Shown here piece by piece: positions 1 to 8,807 of a stretch of DNA of 64,000 nt (its first letter is position 1; every line of letters begins with the position of its first letter). The stretch is from positions 1,189,767-1,253,766 of the forward strand of contig NZ_GG692710.1 of the NCBI RefSeq assembly GCF_000156175.1, written 5' to 3'. The notes beneath the pieces are model-generated. The model was not told the origin of the DNA. It did no database searches and was given only the letters and a program-made list of their open reading frames with translations. The position numbers were made by a program, and so were the translations under genes. The stretch is from Collinsella intestinalis DSM 13280. GTDB taxonomy: Bacteria; Actinomycetota; Coriobacteriia; Coriobacteriales; Coriobacteriaceae.

Positions 1-1821
1 CACGACGCTGCCACATGGCGCGAACTCCTCAACGAGGCCGATCGCCGCGCCGAGCTCGCAAAGGGCCGCGTCGCCCGCATCGTCGCCACCGACCCGTCCG
101 GAGACGCCGTCGCCTGCGCGCGCCGCATCCTCAAAGCCGCCGGCCTCGCCGACCGCGTGATCTTTGCCCAACCCGACCTCGACAAGATCTCGCGCAAACT
201 CATGATGTCCGCATGCTGCGGCGGAGAGCCGCGCGGCTTCGTCTTCCTCGACACCACCGAGACCGCCATTTCCAAGATGTCCCGCGTGCTCGACCTCGCC
301 ACGAGCCTGCACGCCGGCGCCTGTGGGGCCGACCCCGTCCGCGCCATGCTGAGCACCATGCCCACCGTGGCCCTCACCCGCGATGACCTGCTCATCCGTG
401 CACTCGGCGAGCCCGCGCGCTCCCTGCGCGTCATGCCGAACAACGAAGAAGCCGAGCTCGCCGTCTTTTCGGCGGCAAACGGCGCAATCAGCGCCGGAGA
501 GGGCAACGTGGCCGCCGAGGACTCCATGCCCGCGGAAGACGCCATCGAATCCAGCGTCGCCCCCTCCCCCGCCACCACCCTCATCGACCTGGGCGACGGC
601 AAGCCCTGCGCCGTCCTCATCCCCGAGTCCGAGCAGTTTGCCCGCCGCCTGCGCAAGGTCGCAAAGCTGCGCCGCAAGTGGGCTCAGCGCGAAGGCGTGA
701 CTTGCTACCGCGTCTACGACGCGGACCTGCCCGACTACTCCGCGGCCATCGACCTGTACGAGGGCAGCGCCACAACGCCCGGGCGCTGGCTCGTCATCGC
801 CGAATACGCCGCACCGCGCGAGGTCGATCCCGCCCTGGCCGAGGCGCGCCTGCTCGACATCCTCACACTCGCTCCGCGCATCCTGCAGGTCGACCCCGAC
901 AACGTCTTTGCCAAGGCGCGCATCCGCTCGCGCGGCGGCTCTCAGTACGGCAAGCAGGCCGGCGGCCCCAACCCCGGCAAGGGCGGCAAGCCCCGCGGCA
1001 CCCGCGGCGGCTCGGCATCCAACCGCCCCAGCCAGGGCGCGAGCTCGGGCACCCCATCCGACATCCGCACCCGCAGGCTCCCCCTCATCGAGGAGGGCGG
1101 CCTCACCTTCGCCGTCAACTTCAACGATTACCTGGATACGGGCATCTTCCTGGACCACCGCATCACCCGCGGCCTCGTGCGCGAGCACGCCCGCGGCAAG
1201 CGCTTCTTCCTCAACCTGTTCGCCTACACCGGCACCGCGACCTGCTATGCGGCCGATGCAGGCGTGGAGGAAACCGTCACCGTCGACCTCTCCAACACCT
1301 ACCTGGACTGGGCCGAGCGCAACATGGAGCAAAACGGCTTTGTCGGCCCCGACCATCACTACGTGCGCGCCGACGTCATGAGCTGGATCCGCGATATGAG
1401 GCAGACCCGCAACCGCTGGGACCTGATCTTCTGCGATCCGCCCACCTTCTCCAACTCCAGCAAGATGGGCCGCCGCACCTGGGACGTCCAGCGCGACCAC
1501 GTCGAGCTGCTCGTCGGCTTGTCGCGCCTGCTCTCCCGCGAGGGCGAGGCGATCTTCTCGTGCAACCTGCGCACGTTCCGCCCCGATATTGAAGAGTTGG
1601 CGCGCGCCGGCGTGGTCCTCACCGACATCACGGACGAGACCATCCCCGAGGACTTTGCCCGCAATAAGAAGATCCACCATTGCTACCTGGTCAAGCGCTA
1701 CACGTCCGAAGAAGCCATGCGCCGGATCGGCATGAGCGAGGATGCAATTCGCGAGCGCACGCGCGAGTTGCGCGAGGCTTCCGCGCGAAAACCTGCCGAC
1801 ACAAAGCGTTTCCGCAGGTAG
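1..1821 (+). CDS. rlmL: RlmKL-like 23S rRNA methyltransferase (5' end outside window)
   Basis: The reading frame is open from base 1, so the N-terminus (THUMP region expected) lies upstream; 606 residues are visible. The C-terminal half matches the RlmK (m7G2069) module: a PUA-like stretch with CYRVYDADLPDY, then a Rossmann methyltransferase with NLFAYTGTATCYAA (SAM-binding motif I) and FCDPPTFSNSS (catalytic DPPT motif). The visible N-terminal part should be the end of the RlmL (m2G2445) methyltransferase domain, but no NPPYG motif is seen. A Gly/Arg/Ser-rich linker of about 45 residues precedes the RlmK domain and another low-complexity Ala/Glu segment lies further upstream. E. coli RlmKL is about 700 aa, so roughly 100 or more residues are probably missing. 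RlmK assignment is strong; RlmL activity is uncertain. Confidence 0.85.
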   Translation, partial: HDAATWRELLNEADRRAELAKGRVARIVATDPSGDAVACARRILKAAGLADRVIFAQPDLDKISRKLMMSACCGGEPRGFVFLDTTETAISKMSRVLDLATSLHAGACGADPVRAMLSTMPTVALTRDDLLIRALGEPARSLRVMPNNEEAELAVFSAANGAISAGEGNVAAEDSMPAEDAIESSVAPSPATTLIDLGDGKPCAVLIPESEQFARRLRKVAKLRRKWAQREGVTCYRVYDADLPDYSAAIDLYEGSATTPGRWLVIAEYAAPREVDPALAEARLLDILTLAPRILQVDPDNVFAKARIRSRGGSQYGKQAGGPNPGKGGKPRGTRGGSASNRPSQGASSGTPSDIRTRRLPLIEEGGLTFAVNFNDYLDTGIFLDHRITRGLVREHARGKRFFLNLFAYTGTATCYAADAGVEETVTVDLSNTYLDWAERNMEQNGFVGPDHHYVRADVMSWIRDMRQTRNRWDLIFCDPPTFSNSSKMGRRTWDVQRDHVELLVGLSRLLSREGEAIFSCNLRTFRPDIEELARAGVVLTDITDETIPEDFARNKKIHHCYLVKRYTSEEAMRRIGMSEDAIRERTRELREASARKPADTKRFRR

Positions 1822-1851
1822 AGGCATATAGCCTACGCCCTGCGTACAGCC

Positions 1852-1857
1852 TATAAT
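1852..1857 (+). promoter_or_regulatory. Candidate -10 box for kup
   Basis: A perfect TATAAT lies 90 nt upstream of the chosen kup start, just after the rlmKL stop. No good -35 hexamer is found at 16-18 nt, so this is a partial match only. The roughly 90-nt leader that would follow seems too short for a ydaO-type c-di-AMP riboswitch. Confidence 0.35.
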
Positions 1858-1946
1858 GGCTGGAACGTTAGATGGCATGCATATGCCTCTCGGCGCGCTG
1901 GGGGAAGGCCGGCGCCGGGTCATCTTCGCCAAGGAGCAATACCGCA

Positions 1947-3983
1947 ATGGCACACTCAACTGAATCATCCGAGCACGGGCACGGTTCTGCCGCGATCCCG
2001 GTAAGCATCGGCGCGATGCTCGTCACCCTGGGCGTCGTGTACGGCGACATCGGCACGTCGCCCATGTACGTCACCAAGGCGCTGCTTGCGGGCCAGGGCG
2101 GCATCATGACCGTGACCGAGGAGTTCATCCTCGGCGCGCTCTCGCTCGTCATCTGGACGGTCACGCTGCTGACCACCGTCAAGTACGTGCTCGTCTCCCT
2201 CAAGGCCGACAACCACGGCGAGGGCGGCATCTTCGCGCTCTACAGCATCGTGCGCAAATACGGCAAATGGCTGATCGTGCCCGCCATGCTCGGCGGCGCC
2301 GCGCTTCTGGCCGACGGCATCCTCACCCCTGCGGTGACCATCACCACGGCCATCGAGGGCCTGCGCACCATCCCCGCCGTGCACGACATTATGGGCGACA
2401 ACCAGATGAACGTCGTGGTCATCACGCTCATCATCGTGTGCCTGCTGTTCGCGGTGCAGCGCGTGGGCACTTCCAAGATCGGCCATGCCTTCGGCCCGGT
2501 CATGACGTTTTGGTTCCTGTTCCTCGGCGGCGCGGGTCTCATCTACGTGCTCGGCAACCCTGTTGTCTTGCTCGCGTTCAACCCGCTGCGCGGCATCAGC
2601 TTCCTGCTGTCTCCCAACAACCATGCCGGCATCATGATCTTGGGTAGCTGCTTCCTCGCCACCACCGGTGCCGAGGCCCTCTACTCCGACATGGGCCACG
2701 TCGGCCGCGGCAACATCTACGCCACTTGGCCCTTCGTCAAGATCTGCCTCATCCTGTCCTACCTCGGCCAGGGCGCTTGGCTGCTCGCCAACGCCGGCAA
2801 CCCCGAGCTCGCCCTCATCGAGGACCTCAACCCGTTCTTCCAGATGCTGCCCGAGATGGTCCGCCCGTTCGGCGTCGTCCTCTCCACCTGCGCCGCGATC
2901 ATCGCGAGCCAGGCACTCGTGACCGGCGCGTTCTCGCTCGTGTCCGAGGCCAGCCGCCTCGACCTCATGCCCCACATGCAGATCTTCTACCCCGCCGAGA
3001 CCAAGGGCCAGCTCTACATCCCCATGGTCAACAACGTCATGTGGGTCGGCTGCGTTATCGTCGTGCTGCTGTTCCAGAGCTCTGCTCACATGGAGGCCGC
3101 CTACGGCCTGGCCATCACCATCACGATGATCTGCACCTCAGTGCTGCTCTTCTTCTACCTGCACGGCGTGCGCGAGATGAAGGTCTTCCCCTGGGCCTTC
3201 GTCATCTTCTTCGTCGCGCTTGAGGGCTTCTTCTTCGTGTCCTCCCTCACCAAGTTCTTCCATGGCGGCTACTTCACCATCCTGATGGCCGCACTCATCA
3301 TGGGCGTCATGGTCAGCTGGTACAACGGCAGCCGCGTCGAGCGCCGCCAGTACACGATGCTCCCTGTGCGCAAGTACATCGACCAGCTCGACCGCCTGCG
3401 CAACGACTCGCACTACGAGACGCTCTGCGACAACCTGGTCTACCTCACCAACAGCAAGTCGACCGACATGCTCGACCGTGACATCCTGTACTCAATCTTC
3501 GATAAGCACCCCAAGCGCGCCCGCGCCTACTGGTTCCTGAACGTCGAGGTCACCGATGAGCCGCACACCTTCGAGTACTCCGTCGAGAACTACGGCACCG
3601 ACTTTGTGTACCGCGTGCACCTCTACCTGGGCTACAAGGTCAACCAGCGCGTGAACGCCTACCTACGCCAGATCGTTTCCGACCTGTCCGCGTCCGGTGA
3701 GCTGCCGCCGCAGGTGCACGATTACTCCGTGTATGACAAGCCCGGCGTGATCGGTTCCTTCCGCTTCTGCCTGATCCGAAAGACGCTTGCGCCCGAGTCC
3801 GACGTCGAGCAGCGTGAGCGCCACGCCATCGCGATGAAGTACGCGATCCGCCGCTTCGCCGGTTCTCCGGTGCAGTGGTTCGGCCTGGAGAACTCCAGCG
3901 TGTTCTACGAGTACGTGCCGCTGTTCACCAAGTTCAAGCCGGTCGACCGCATCGCGCGCGTGGCCGTGGAGGAGCGCTGCTAA
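1947..3983 (+). CDS. kup: Kup-family potassium uptake protein
   Basis: Low-affinity K+/H+ symporter of the KUP/HAK/KT family in the cytoplasmic membrane. The family signature near the N-terminus, VTLGVVYGDIGTSPMY, is present and is followed by about twelve hydrophobic segments and a hydrophilic C-terminal domain, as in E. coli Kup (622 aa; here 678 aa). ATG 1947 is chosen because AAGGAG lies 10 nt upstream and the protein then starts just before the conserved region; the upstream in-frame ATG at 1872 would add a 25-residue tail without homology or ribosome binding site. It follows rlmKL in the same direction and ends at a strong terminator. K+ transport is well supported; regulation is not visible. 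Confidence 0.93.
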   Translation: MAHSTESSEHGHGSAAIPVSIGAMLVTLGVVYGDIGTSPMYVTKALLAGQGGIMTVTEEFILGALSLVIWTVTLLTTVKYVLVSLKADNHGEGGIFALYSIVRKYGKWLIVPAMLGGAALLADGILTPAVTITTAIEGLRTIPAVHDIMGDNQMNVVVITLIIVCLLFAVQRVGTSKIGHAFGPVMTFWFLFLGGAGLIYVLGNPVVLLAFNPLRGISFLLSPNNHAGIMILGSCFLATTGAEALYSDMGHVGRGNIYATWPFVKICLILSYLGQGAWLLANAGNPELALIEDLNPFFQMLPEMVRPFGVVLSTCAAIIASQALVTGAFSLVSEASRLDLMPHMQIFYPAETKGQLYIPMVNNVMWVGCVIVVLLFQSSAHMEAAYGLAITITMICTSVLLFFYLHGVREMKVFPWAFVIFFVALEGFFFVSSLTKFFHGGYFTILMAALIMGVMVSWYNGSRVERRQYTMLPVRKYIDQLDRLRNDSHYETLCDNLVYLTNSKSTDMLDRDILYSIFDKHPKRARAYWFLNVEVTDEPHTFEYSVENYGTDFVYRVHLYLGYKVNQRVNAYLRQIVSDLSASGELPPQVHDYSVYDKPGVIGSFRFCLIRKTLAPESDVEQRERHAIAMKYAIRRFAGSPVQWFGLENSSVFYEYVPLFTKFKPVDRIARVAVEERC

Positions 3984-4012
3984 CGAGCGCCTCCGCAATC
4001 TCGCTGAATGTC

Positions 4013-4046
4013 AAAAAGACCCATCCGCGCGGATGGGTCTTTTTTG
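4013..4046 (+). terminator. Rho-independent terminator after kup
   Basis: Stem AGACCCATCC / GGATGGGTCT with a GCGC loop, preceded by an A tract and followed by TTTTTT. It lies 30 nt downstream of the kup stop. Confidence 0.92.
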
Positions 4047-4073
4047 TTTGTGCATGCCAAGACGTTCGCCGTG

Positions 4074-4102
4074 AAAACCGAGGCCCCAGCGGGGCCCCGA
4101 GC
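4074..4102 (-). terminator. Terminator of the nitroreductase gene
   Basis: On the minus strand a GC-rich hairpin (GCTCGGGGCCCC / GGGGCCTCGG) is followed by TTTTC, 19 nt past the nitroreductase stop. With the kup terminator it separates the two convergent genes. Confidence 0.8.
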
Positions 4103-4120
4103 ATCACGCTTAAGATGTTT

Positions 4121-4912
4121 CTACCAGCTCTTTCCAAGCCAATTCCGAAGCCACAAGTCCATCGACCGGCTCATCTCGGCCATGAAGTCGCTCGTGTGCT
4201 TGCGCGTGTAGATGTCGCGCACACGCGCCCCGGGCTCCGTCGCGTGAGGGCGGAACATCGCGTCCATCTCGGCGATTTGAGCGTCCATTGTCGGAGCGTC
4301 GGCGCGACGATAGCGCTCCTCCATCACAAGGTTGACGGTCGGATGCGGGGTTGCCGGACGCTCCTTCTTAGGAGTCCCAAGGATGAGCATTCTCAAGGGC
4401 ACGGTGTGCTCGGGCAAATCCAGAAGGTCACGCACCTCCTCGGCGTTCTCGATGATGTCGCCTATGTAGCAGGTGCCCAGCCCCACCGCCTCGGCGGCAA
4501 TTGCCGCATTCTGTGCCGCGATCACCGCGTCCTGCGCCGCGATTCCAAAATCGCCCAGACCGGGATGCGGGCGGGCAGCGCAGCCAGATTCGGTCGCGAA
4601 TTCCTCGGTCAAGCATCCCGCGTGCTCAAACAGGTCGATCCACTTGCAGTAGTCCACCACAAACACCAGCGCCCACGGCGCCTTGGAGATCATCGGCTGA
4701 TTGTCGCAAAGCACCGCGAGGCGATCTCGCGTCGCCTGCTCGCGAATATCGATAATCGAATACATCATCATCGCCCCGGCGCTTGGGGCCCTACTCGCAG
4801 CATGGAGCACGGCCTCCCGTTGTTCGGCCGTGATTTCCACCGTCAAGTCGAACTGCCGCGTCGAGCTCCTGCGCTCGATGCAGTCGAGCACCGCGTTTCC
4901 CGTCATTCCCAT
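4121..4912 (-). CDS. Nitroreductase-family flavoprotein
   Basis: 263 aa. NfsA/FRP-type nitroreductase fold: an FMN-dependent NAD(P)H oxidoreductase that usually works as a homodimer in the cytoplasm. Visible family features are the N-terminal RRSSTRQF (FMN phosphate-binding Arg cluster), AASRAPSAGAMMMY, the central helix DAVIAAQNAAIAAEAVGLGTCYIG, and the C-terminal ILGTPKKERPATPHPT motif (GxPxxxxxxKPR region). Length agrees with the 240-265 aa typical of the NfsA branch. It is monocistronic, convergent with kup and divergent from the sulfatase-fold gene. The start at 4912 could be shifted two codons to the ATG at 4906. The physiological substrate cannot be read from the sequence. Confidence 0.85.
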   Translation of the reverse strand: MGMTGNAVLDCIERRSSTRQFDLTVEITAEQREAVLHAASRAPSAGAMMMYSIIDIREQATRDRLAVLCDNQPMISKAPWALVFVVDYCKWIDLFEHAGCLTEEFATESGCAARPHPGLGDFGIAAQDAVIAAQNAAIAAEAVGLGTCYIGDIIENAEEVRDLLDLPEHTVPLRMLILGTPKKERPATPHPTVNLVMEERYRRADAPTMDAQIAEMDAMFRPHATEPGARVRDIYTRKHTSDFMAEMSRSMDLWLRNWLGKSW

Positions 4913-5130
4913 TTACCGCCGTCCTTAAGCATCGGTTACGCTTCTTGGCCCATTCTATGGAAACAACGGATACCTGCAGCTTATCGACTAAATCTCGACA
5001 ATCCGTGGGTAGTATGTTCCCTTGTCGCCTTCCGCGCGTAGCACATGTTTATCAAGGCCGGGTAAGCGCTGTCCAGGATTTGGGCACGCCGCCTGCTTCA
5101 ACATCCGTTGAGCGAAGAAGAGGTTGTCGT

Positions 5131-7488
5131 ATGTTCACTGCCATCGTATCCATCGCGGGGCTTATCGCCTCCGCCTACTTAGGCCGTCGGGAGCTCACCC
5201 GTCGCAAGGAATCGGGTGATCGCTCCGGCATGGGCTGGGGCATCACGTTCTGCATCATGCAGGCCATTGCCGTCGCGCTGGGCTTTCTTGGCATGGCGCC
5301 CGACGACATCCTCTCCCCCATCATCCTGAACGCTGTGCTCACCGCCTGCGCTTGGGCCTCTTTCGCGCGTGACATCACCTGGGCGCGCATCGAATCCTAC
5401 ATGCGTTTCGGTGACGAACTTGCCGCTCGCACCTTCCGACCCGACTGCGGCGCATGCGACAAGTACGATGCGTGCGCACATCGCATCACCCGCGACGAGG
5501 ACCTCTCCCGCATCGGTCGCCTGGGCCGCAAGCTGCGCGGCCGCGTCCACGAGCTCCGCATCGCGCTGCACCGCCCCACCGCGGTCTGCGTGATGCTGCT
5601 CTTGCTCGCCGGACTGTTCGCCATGCTCGGACTCGAAACCCCCTCCAACCATGACCTCACCTGGTGCTACCCGCTGTGCATTCTGCTTGAGTGGGCACTC
5701 ATCACCGCCGTCATGGTCGGCCTGTTCTACCTGTTCCAGCGTCGCGGTGGCGCCCCGGCGTTCGTCGCCTTCCTGTGCTGGGGCATCGGTATGGCGCAGT
5801 TCTTCGTCATCACGTTCAAGTCCATGCCCATCCAGCCCGCCGACCTCTCCGCCCTGGGCACTGCTGCCGCGGTGAGCGGCGGCTTCACCTACATCTTCAG
5901 CGCGTTCGGCCTGTACGGCATGACCTTCCTGGCCATCTCCATGCTGCTGTGCTCGCTCGCCGGCGTCTTCCGCCCCGAGCCCGCCAAGCGCAACCGCCGC
6001 CTCTTCCTCACCAACCTGTTGATCGGTGCCCTGTGCCTCGTTGGCGTTGGTGCCCACGTCACGCTCATCGACTACTACAACACCCTCAACATCACCGTGT
6101 ACACCTGGCGCCCGCTCGAGAGCTACTACCGCCAGGGCTTCATCCCCACGTTCATCTCCTCCGCGCAGACCATCAAGCCGCCCGTGCCCAAAGACTACGA
6201 TATGGCCAAGGCCGAAAAGCTCGAGAAGAAGCTCGCCGGCGAGTACGACGAGACTGCCGGCAAGACCCAGCAGCGCACCGATGCCGAGGCCCAATTCGCC
6301 AAGGAAAAGCCCACGGTTATCGCCATCATGAACGAGACGTTCTCCGACCTCTCCATCTACCAGAACATGCATGCCGGCTACAACGGCCCGCAGTTCTTCA
6401 AGAACCTCCCCGACACCCTCTCGCGCGGCACCCTCTACGTGAGCGCGTACGGCGGCGGCACCTGCAACACCGAGTTCGAGTTCCTCACTGGCAACTCAAT
6501 GTCCTACCTTGGGTCGGGCGTGTATCCCTACACGATCTACGACCTGCTCGACACCAAGAATCTCGCCGAGCAGTTCAAGGATCTGGGCTACACCACCACG
6601 GCCATGCACCCCAACCATGGCACTAACTGGAACCGCGAGAACGTCTACTCCGGCTTCGGCTTCGATCGCTTCATGACAATCAACGACTTCCAGGATGCCG
6701 AGAAGCTCCGCGGCATGGTGTCCGACGCCGCCACCTACGACAAGATCCTCGAGATGCTCGAGTCCGACTCCGCGCCTCAGTTCATCTTCGACGTGACCAT
6801 GCAGAACCACTCCGGCTATGACACCGGCCTGCTCCCGCCCGACAAGCTGAACAACTACCTGATCGACGGTGCGGTGAACAACGAGGTCAACGAGTATCTG
6901 TCCCTCATTGAGGAATCCGACCGCGCGCTCAAGGACTTCGTTGGCAAGCTGCGCAAGCTCGATCGCCCCGTCGTGCTCGTGTTCTTTGGCGACCACCAGC
7001 CGTTCTTCCCCGACAAGTACAACAACCGCTGGTTCACCAATGAGGATAAGGCCGAGCACAACATGCGCCTGTGGACCACCGACTACCTCATCTGGGCGAA
7101 CTACGATGTCGCCGGCAACGACCAGGACAGCCATGTGGACAACCTCTCCACCAATTACCTGGGCACCGAGATGATGAACATCATCGGAGCTCCGCTCAAC
7201 GACTACCAGAAGGCCCAGCTCACCCTGCGCAGCGCGCTGCCCGCCATCAACACCACCGGCTACCTTGACGCCACCGGCACCATCTACCTGTCCAGCGTCA
7301 AGGAGGATGAGAGCGGCGGAGATGCCCAGACTTCGCTGCAAAAGGCACTGCAGGCGCGCTCCGAGTACGCCACGATTCAGTACTACGAGCTCTTTGGCGA
7401 CGGCAAGGATGTGTACACCAAGCTTCGCCAGAGCGCCGCGAACGAGACCGACCCGAACCTCGCGCCCGGTACGACGCAGATCAAGTAA
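5131..7488 (+). CDS. LtaS-like membrane sulfatase-fold enzyme (phosphoglycerol transferase family)
   Basis: 785 aa. Related to lipoteichoic acid synthase: a multi-span membrane domain (about residues 1-300) followed by an extracellular alkaline-phosphatase/sulfatase domain. Metal and nucleophile motifs are visible: MNETFSDL (E402), GGGTCNTEFEF (probable nucleophile T444), HPNHGTNWNREN and FFGDHQPFFP (D621, H622). Expected role: transfer of glycerol-phosphate from phosphatidylglycerol to a cell-envelope polymer. Whether it makes classical LTA or another phosphoglycerol polymer is unknown. ATG 5131 is preferred because AAGAGG lies 7 nt upstream; the 62-residue upstream extension (from 4945) has no homology. 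An Arg-rich cytoplasmic region with CGACDKYDAC near residue 110 is unusual for the family and might bind a metal. Confidence 0.85.
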   Translation: MFTAIVSIAGLIASAYLGRRELTRRKESGDRSGMGWGITFCIMQAIAVALGFLGMAPDDILSPIILNAVLTACAWASFARDITWARIESYMRFGDELAARTFRPDCGACDKYDACAHRITRDEDLSRIGRLGRKLRGRVHELRIALHRPTAVCVMLLLLAGLFAMLGLETPSNHDLTWCYPLCILLEWALITAVMVGLFYLFQRRGGAPAFVAFLCWGIGMAQFFVITFKSMPIQPADLSALGTAAAVSGGFTYIFSAFGLYGMTFLAISMLLCSLAGVFRPEPAKRNRRLFLTNLLIGALCLVGVGAHVTLIDYYNTLNITVYTWRPLESYYRQGFIPTFISSAQTIKPPVPKDYDMAKAEKLEKKLAGEYDETAGKTQQRTDAEAQFAKEKPTVIAIMNETFSDLSIYQNMHAGYNGPQFFKNLPDTLSRGTLYVSAYGGGTCNTEFEFLTGNSMSYLGSGVYPYTIYDLLDTKNLAEQFKDLGYTTTAMHPNHGTNWNRENVYSGFGFDRFMTINDFQDAEKLRGMVSDAATYDKILEMLESDSAPQFIFDVTMQNHSGYDTGLLPPDKLNNYLIDGAVNNEVNEYLSLIEESDRALKDFVGKLRKLDRPVVLVFFGDHQPFFPDKYNNRWFTNEDKAEHNMRLWTTDYLIWANYDVAGNDQDSHVDNLSTNYLGTEMMNIIGAPLNDYQKAQLTLRSALPAINTTGYLDATGTIYLSSVKEDESGGDAQTSLQKALQARSEYATIQYYELFGDGKDVYTKLRQSAANETDPNLAPGTTQIK

Positions 7489-7544
7489 CCCGAGCGAAAG
7501 GTCAAGAGGCAAGCGCTCGGCCCGCTTCTGAATATCATGACGTC

Positions 7545-7582
7545 AAAACCCCTGCATGCGATCAAAACATGCAGGGGTTTTG
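7545..7582 (+). terminator. Terminator after the LtaS-like gene
   Basis: Stem AAAACCCCTGCATG / CATGCAGGGGTTTT with a 9-nt loop. The A and T flanks make it potentially bidirectional. Confidence 0.9.
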
Positions 7583-7613
7583 CATATGATTGCCGTCTCC
7601 GTTTTTCACTTGA

Positions 7614-7742
7614 GGGACTTTTGGTAATTACTTTCCGACCTTGCCCGGTAGACAACCCCAACGACAAAATAAACCCGCAGGTCGGGCGCCCAACTTCTCA
7701 CCCGCTACTTCACGGTTTCGATTTCTAATTACCAAAAGTCCC
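7614..7742. repeat. Large palindromic element A (17-bp perfect arms)
   Basis: GGGACTTTTGGTAATTA (7614-7630) is repeated as its exact reverse complement at 7726-7742. Inside is a second inverted pair, CCGACCT (7635-7641) and AGGTCGG (7679-7685). No ORF and no T tract follow it. It sits between the terminator of the LtaS-like gene and the stop codon of the phosphatase gene. Its right half resembles the element at 25535-25670. Confidence 0.75.
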
Positions 7743-7782
7743 ATTCATGAACTATCCGACACGCCGCACCCCCACCAAGCGA

Positions 7783-8583
7783 TCAACCAAACCTCAGCCG
7801 ATGCGCAATCCGGTCGAGCACGGCGACGGGCACCTCGGCGTGACCCTCCAGATACTCCCGGACCGTTCCGTAGCGCTCGTGCAGATGCTCAAGCGTCAAT
7901 TCCATCTCGGCGGGAATCGCCTCGAACAGGCAACGAGGAGCGCGACGGCACAAAAGCGCAGAAACAGCCACGCGCTGAGCACGCAGCCCCCGTCCGAGAT
8001 ACCGCTGCGTAGCCGCATAGTCCGCAACGATGTCCCCATCCGAAACCCCAGCGAGTCCCAGCAGCAACATCGCCACAACGCCCGTCCGGTCTTTGCCCGC
8101 CCGACAATGAAACAGCGTGCAGCCATCCTGCCCAAAGGCGTCAATCGACTCCATCACGCGTCGGATGCTCGAAGCGTGATTGTCGAGCAGCCCCTTGTAC
8201 ACCGTCGACATGCGATCCGGCAGTGCGTCACGAAACTTTCCCGAATTGAGCTGGTCGAGCATCTGAACATGCACGTACGTCACACCGTCTCGACCGCGGG
8301 CATAAGGATCGGGCCAATGACCAACCTCAAAATCGCTGCGCAAATCGACAACGCACTTCAGACCCTCTCCGTACTCCTGCAGATATTCATAGTCTCCAGG
8401 CGTCAATTTGCGAAGAGACGGGCCGCGAAGAAAGATGCCATATTCTGTTTCCCCTTGCGAGCCGTCCTCCGCCCTATACGCATACCCGCCCAAATCGCGC
8501 ACGTTTCTCACGCGAGCAAGCGGAAGCTGCTGGGGGCCGGCGGAATGAACTGCGGCATCGCGCCGCTCAGTTGCAATTACCAT
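7783..8583 (-). CDS. Tyrosine/serine protein phosphatase (Y_phosphatase3-like)
   Basis: 266 aa. The CX5R phosphatase loop is intact as HCRAGKDRTGV, preceded by the aspartate-bearing RNVRDLGGY motif typical of the MptpB/LipA-like 'Y_phosphatase3' family, and VVDLRSDFE. These enzymes dephosphorylate phosphotyrosine, phosphoserine or phosphoinositides; the substrate here is unknown. The start at ATG 8583 has AAGGTGG 10 nt upstream and is preferred over the GTG at 8622. No signal peptide is seen, so the protein is probably cytoplasmic. It is monocistronic, flanked by palindromic element A downstream and by the IS3-family insertion 165 nt upstream of its start. Confidence 0.85.
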   Translation of the reverse strand: MVIATERRDAAVHSAGPQQLPLARVRNVRDLGGYAYRAEDGSQGETEYGIFLRGPSLRKLTPGDYEYLQEYGEGLKCVVDLRSDFEVGHWPDPYARGRDGVTYVHVQMLDQLNSGKFRDALPDRMSTVYKGLLDNHASSIRRVMESIDAFGQDGCTLFHCRAGKDRTGVVAMLLLGLAGVSDGDIVADYAATQRYLGRGLRAQRVAVSALLCRRAPRCLFEAIPAEMELTLEHLHERYGTVREYLEGHAEVPVAVLDRIAHRLRFG

Positions 8584-8752
8584 ATGCGCCAATCCACCTT
8601 GCGAATCGAAGCTCTCATACACTGGATTTTGCCATGCGGTTTGTACACTACATCGTATCGCTCGGTGTTCGCCACTTGCTTACGCAACGCTTACGGCATC
8701 CCGCTCTGCCTCGAAATGCCCGAATCGCCAAAACAAAGGGGCGGATACTGAA

Positions 8753-8805
8753 CTGCCTCCCATTTCTTGGACTGGAAAATAAAGTCCTCGAGATGGGAGG
8801 TTTTT
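8753..8805 (+). promoter_or_regulatory. Hairpin covering the orfA ribosome binding site in the IS left end
   Basis: CCTCCCAT (8757-8764) pairs with ATGGGAGG (8793-8800), with an inner GGACT/AGTCC pairing. The 3' arm contains GGGAGG, the Shine-Dalgarno sequence of orfA (start 8808). Transcripts entering from outside would therefore hide the start site. The run TTTTT after the stem also makes it terminator-like. Confidence 0.6.
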
Positions 8806-8807
8806 CC

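Noticed and set aside
1822-1946. Possible c-di-AMP (ydaO) riboswitch before kup
   Set aside because: The gap is too short after the TATAAT box and none of the conserved ydaO core sequences were seen.
4945-5130. N-terminal extension of the LtaS-like protein
   Set aside because: The extra 62 residues have no homology or membrane character, and a ribosome binding site precedes the internal ATG at 5131.
7545-7582. AAAACCCCTGCATG inverted repeat considered as part of palindrome A
   Set aside because: It is a self-contained terminator with A and T tracts directly after the LtaS-like gene and is separated from element A by 31 nt.
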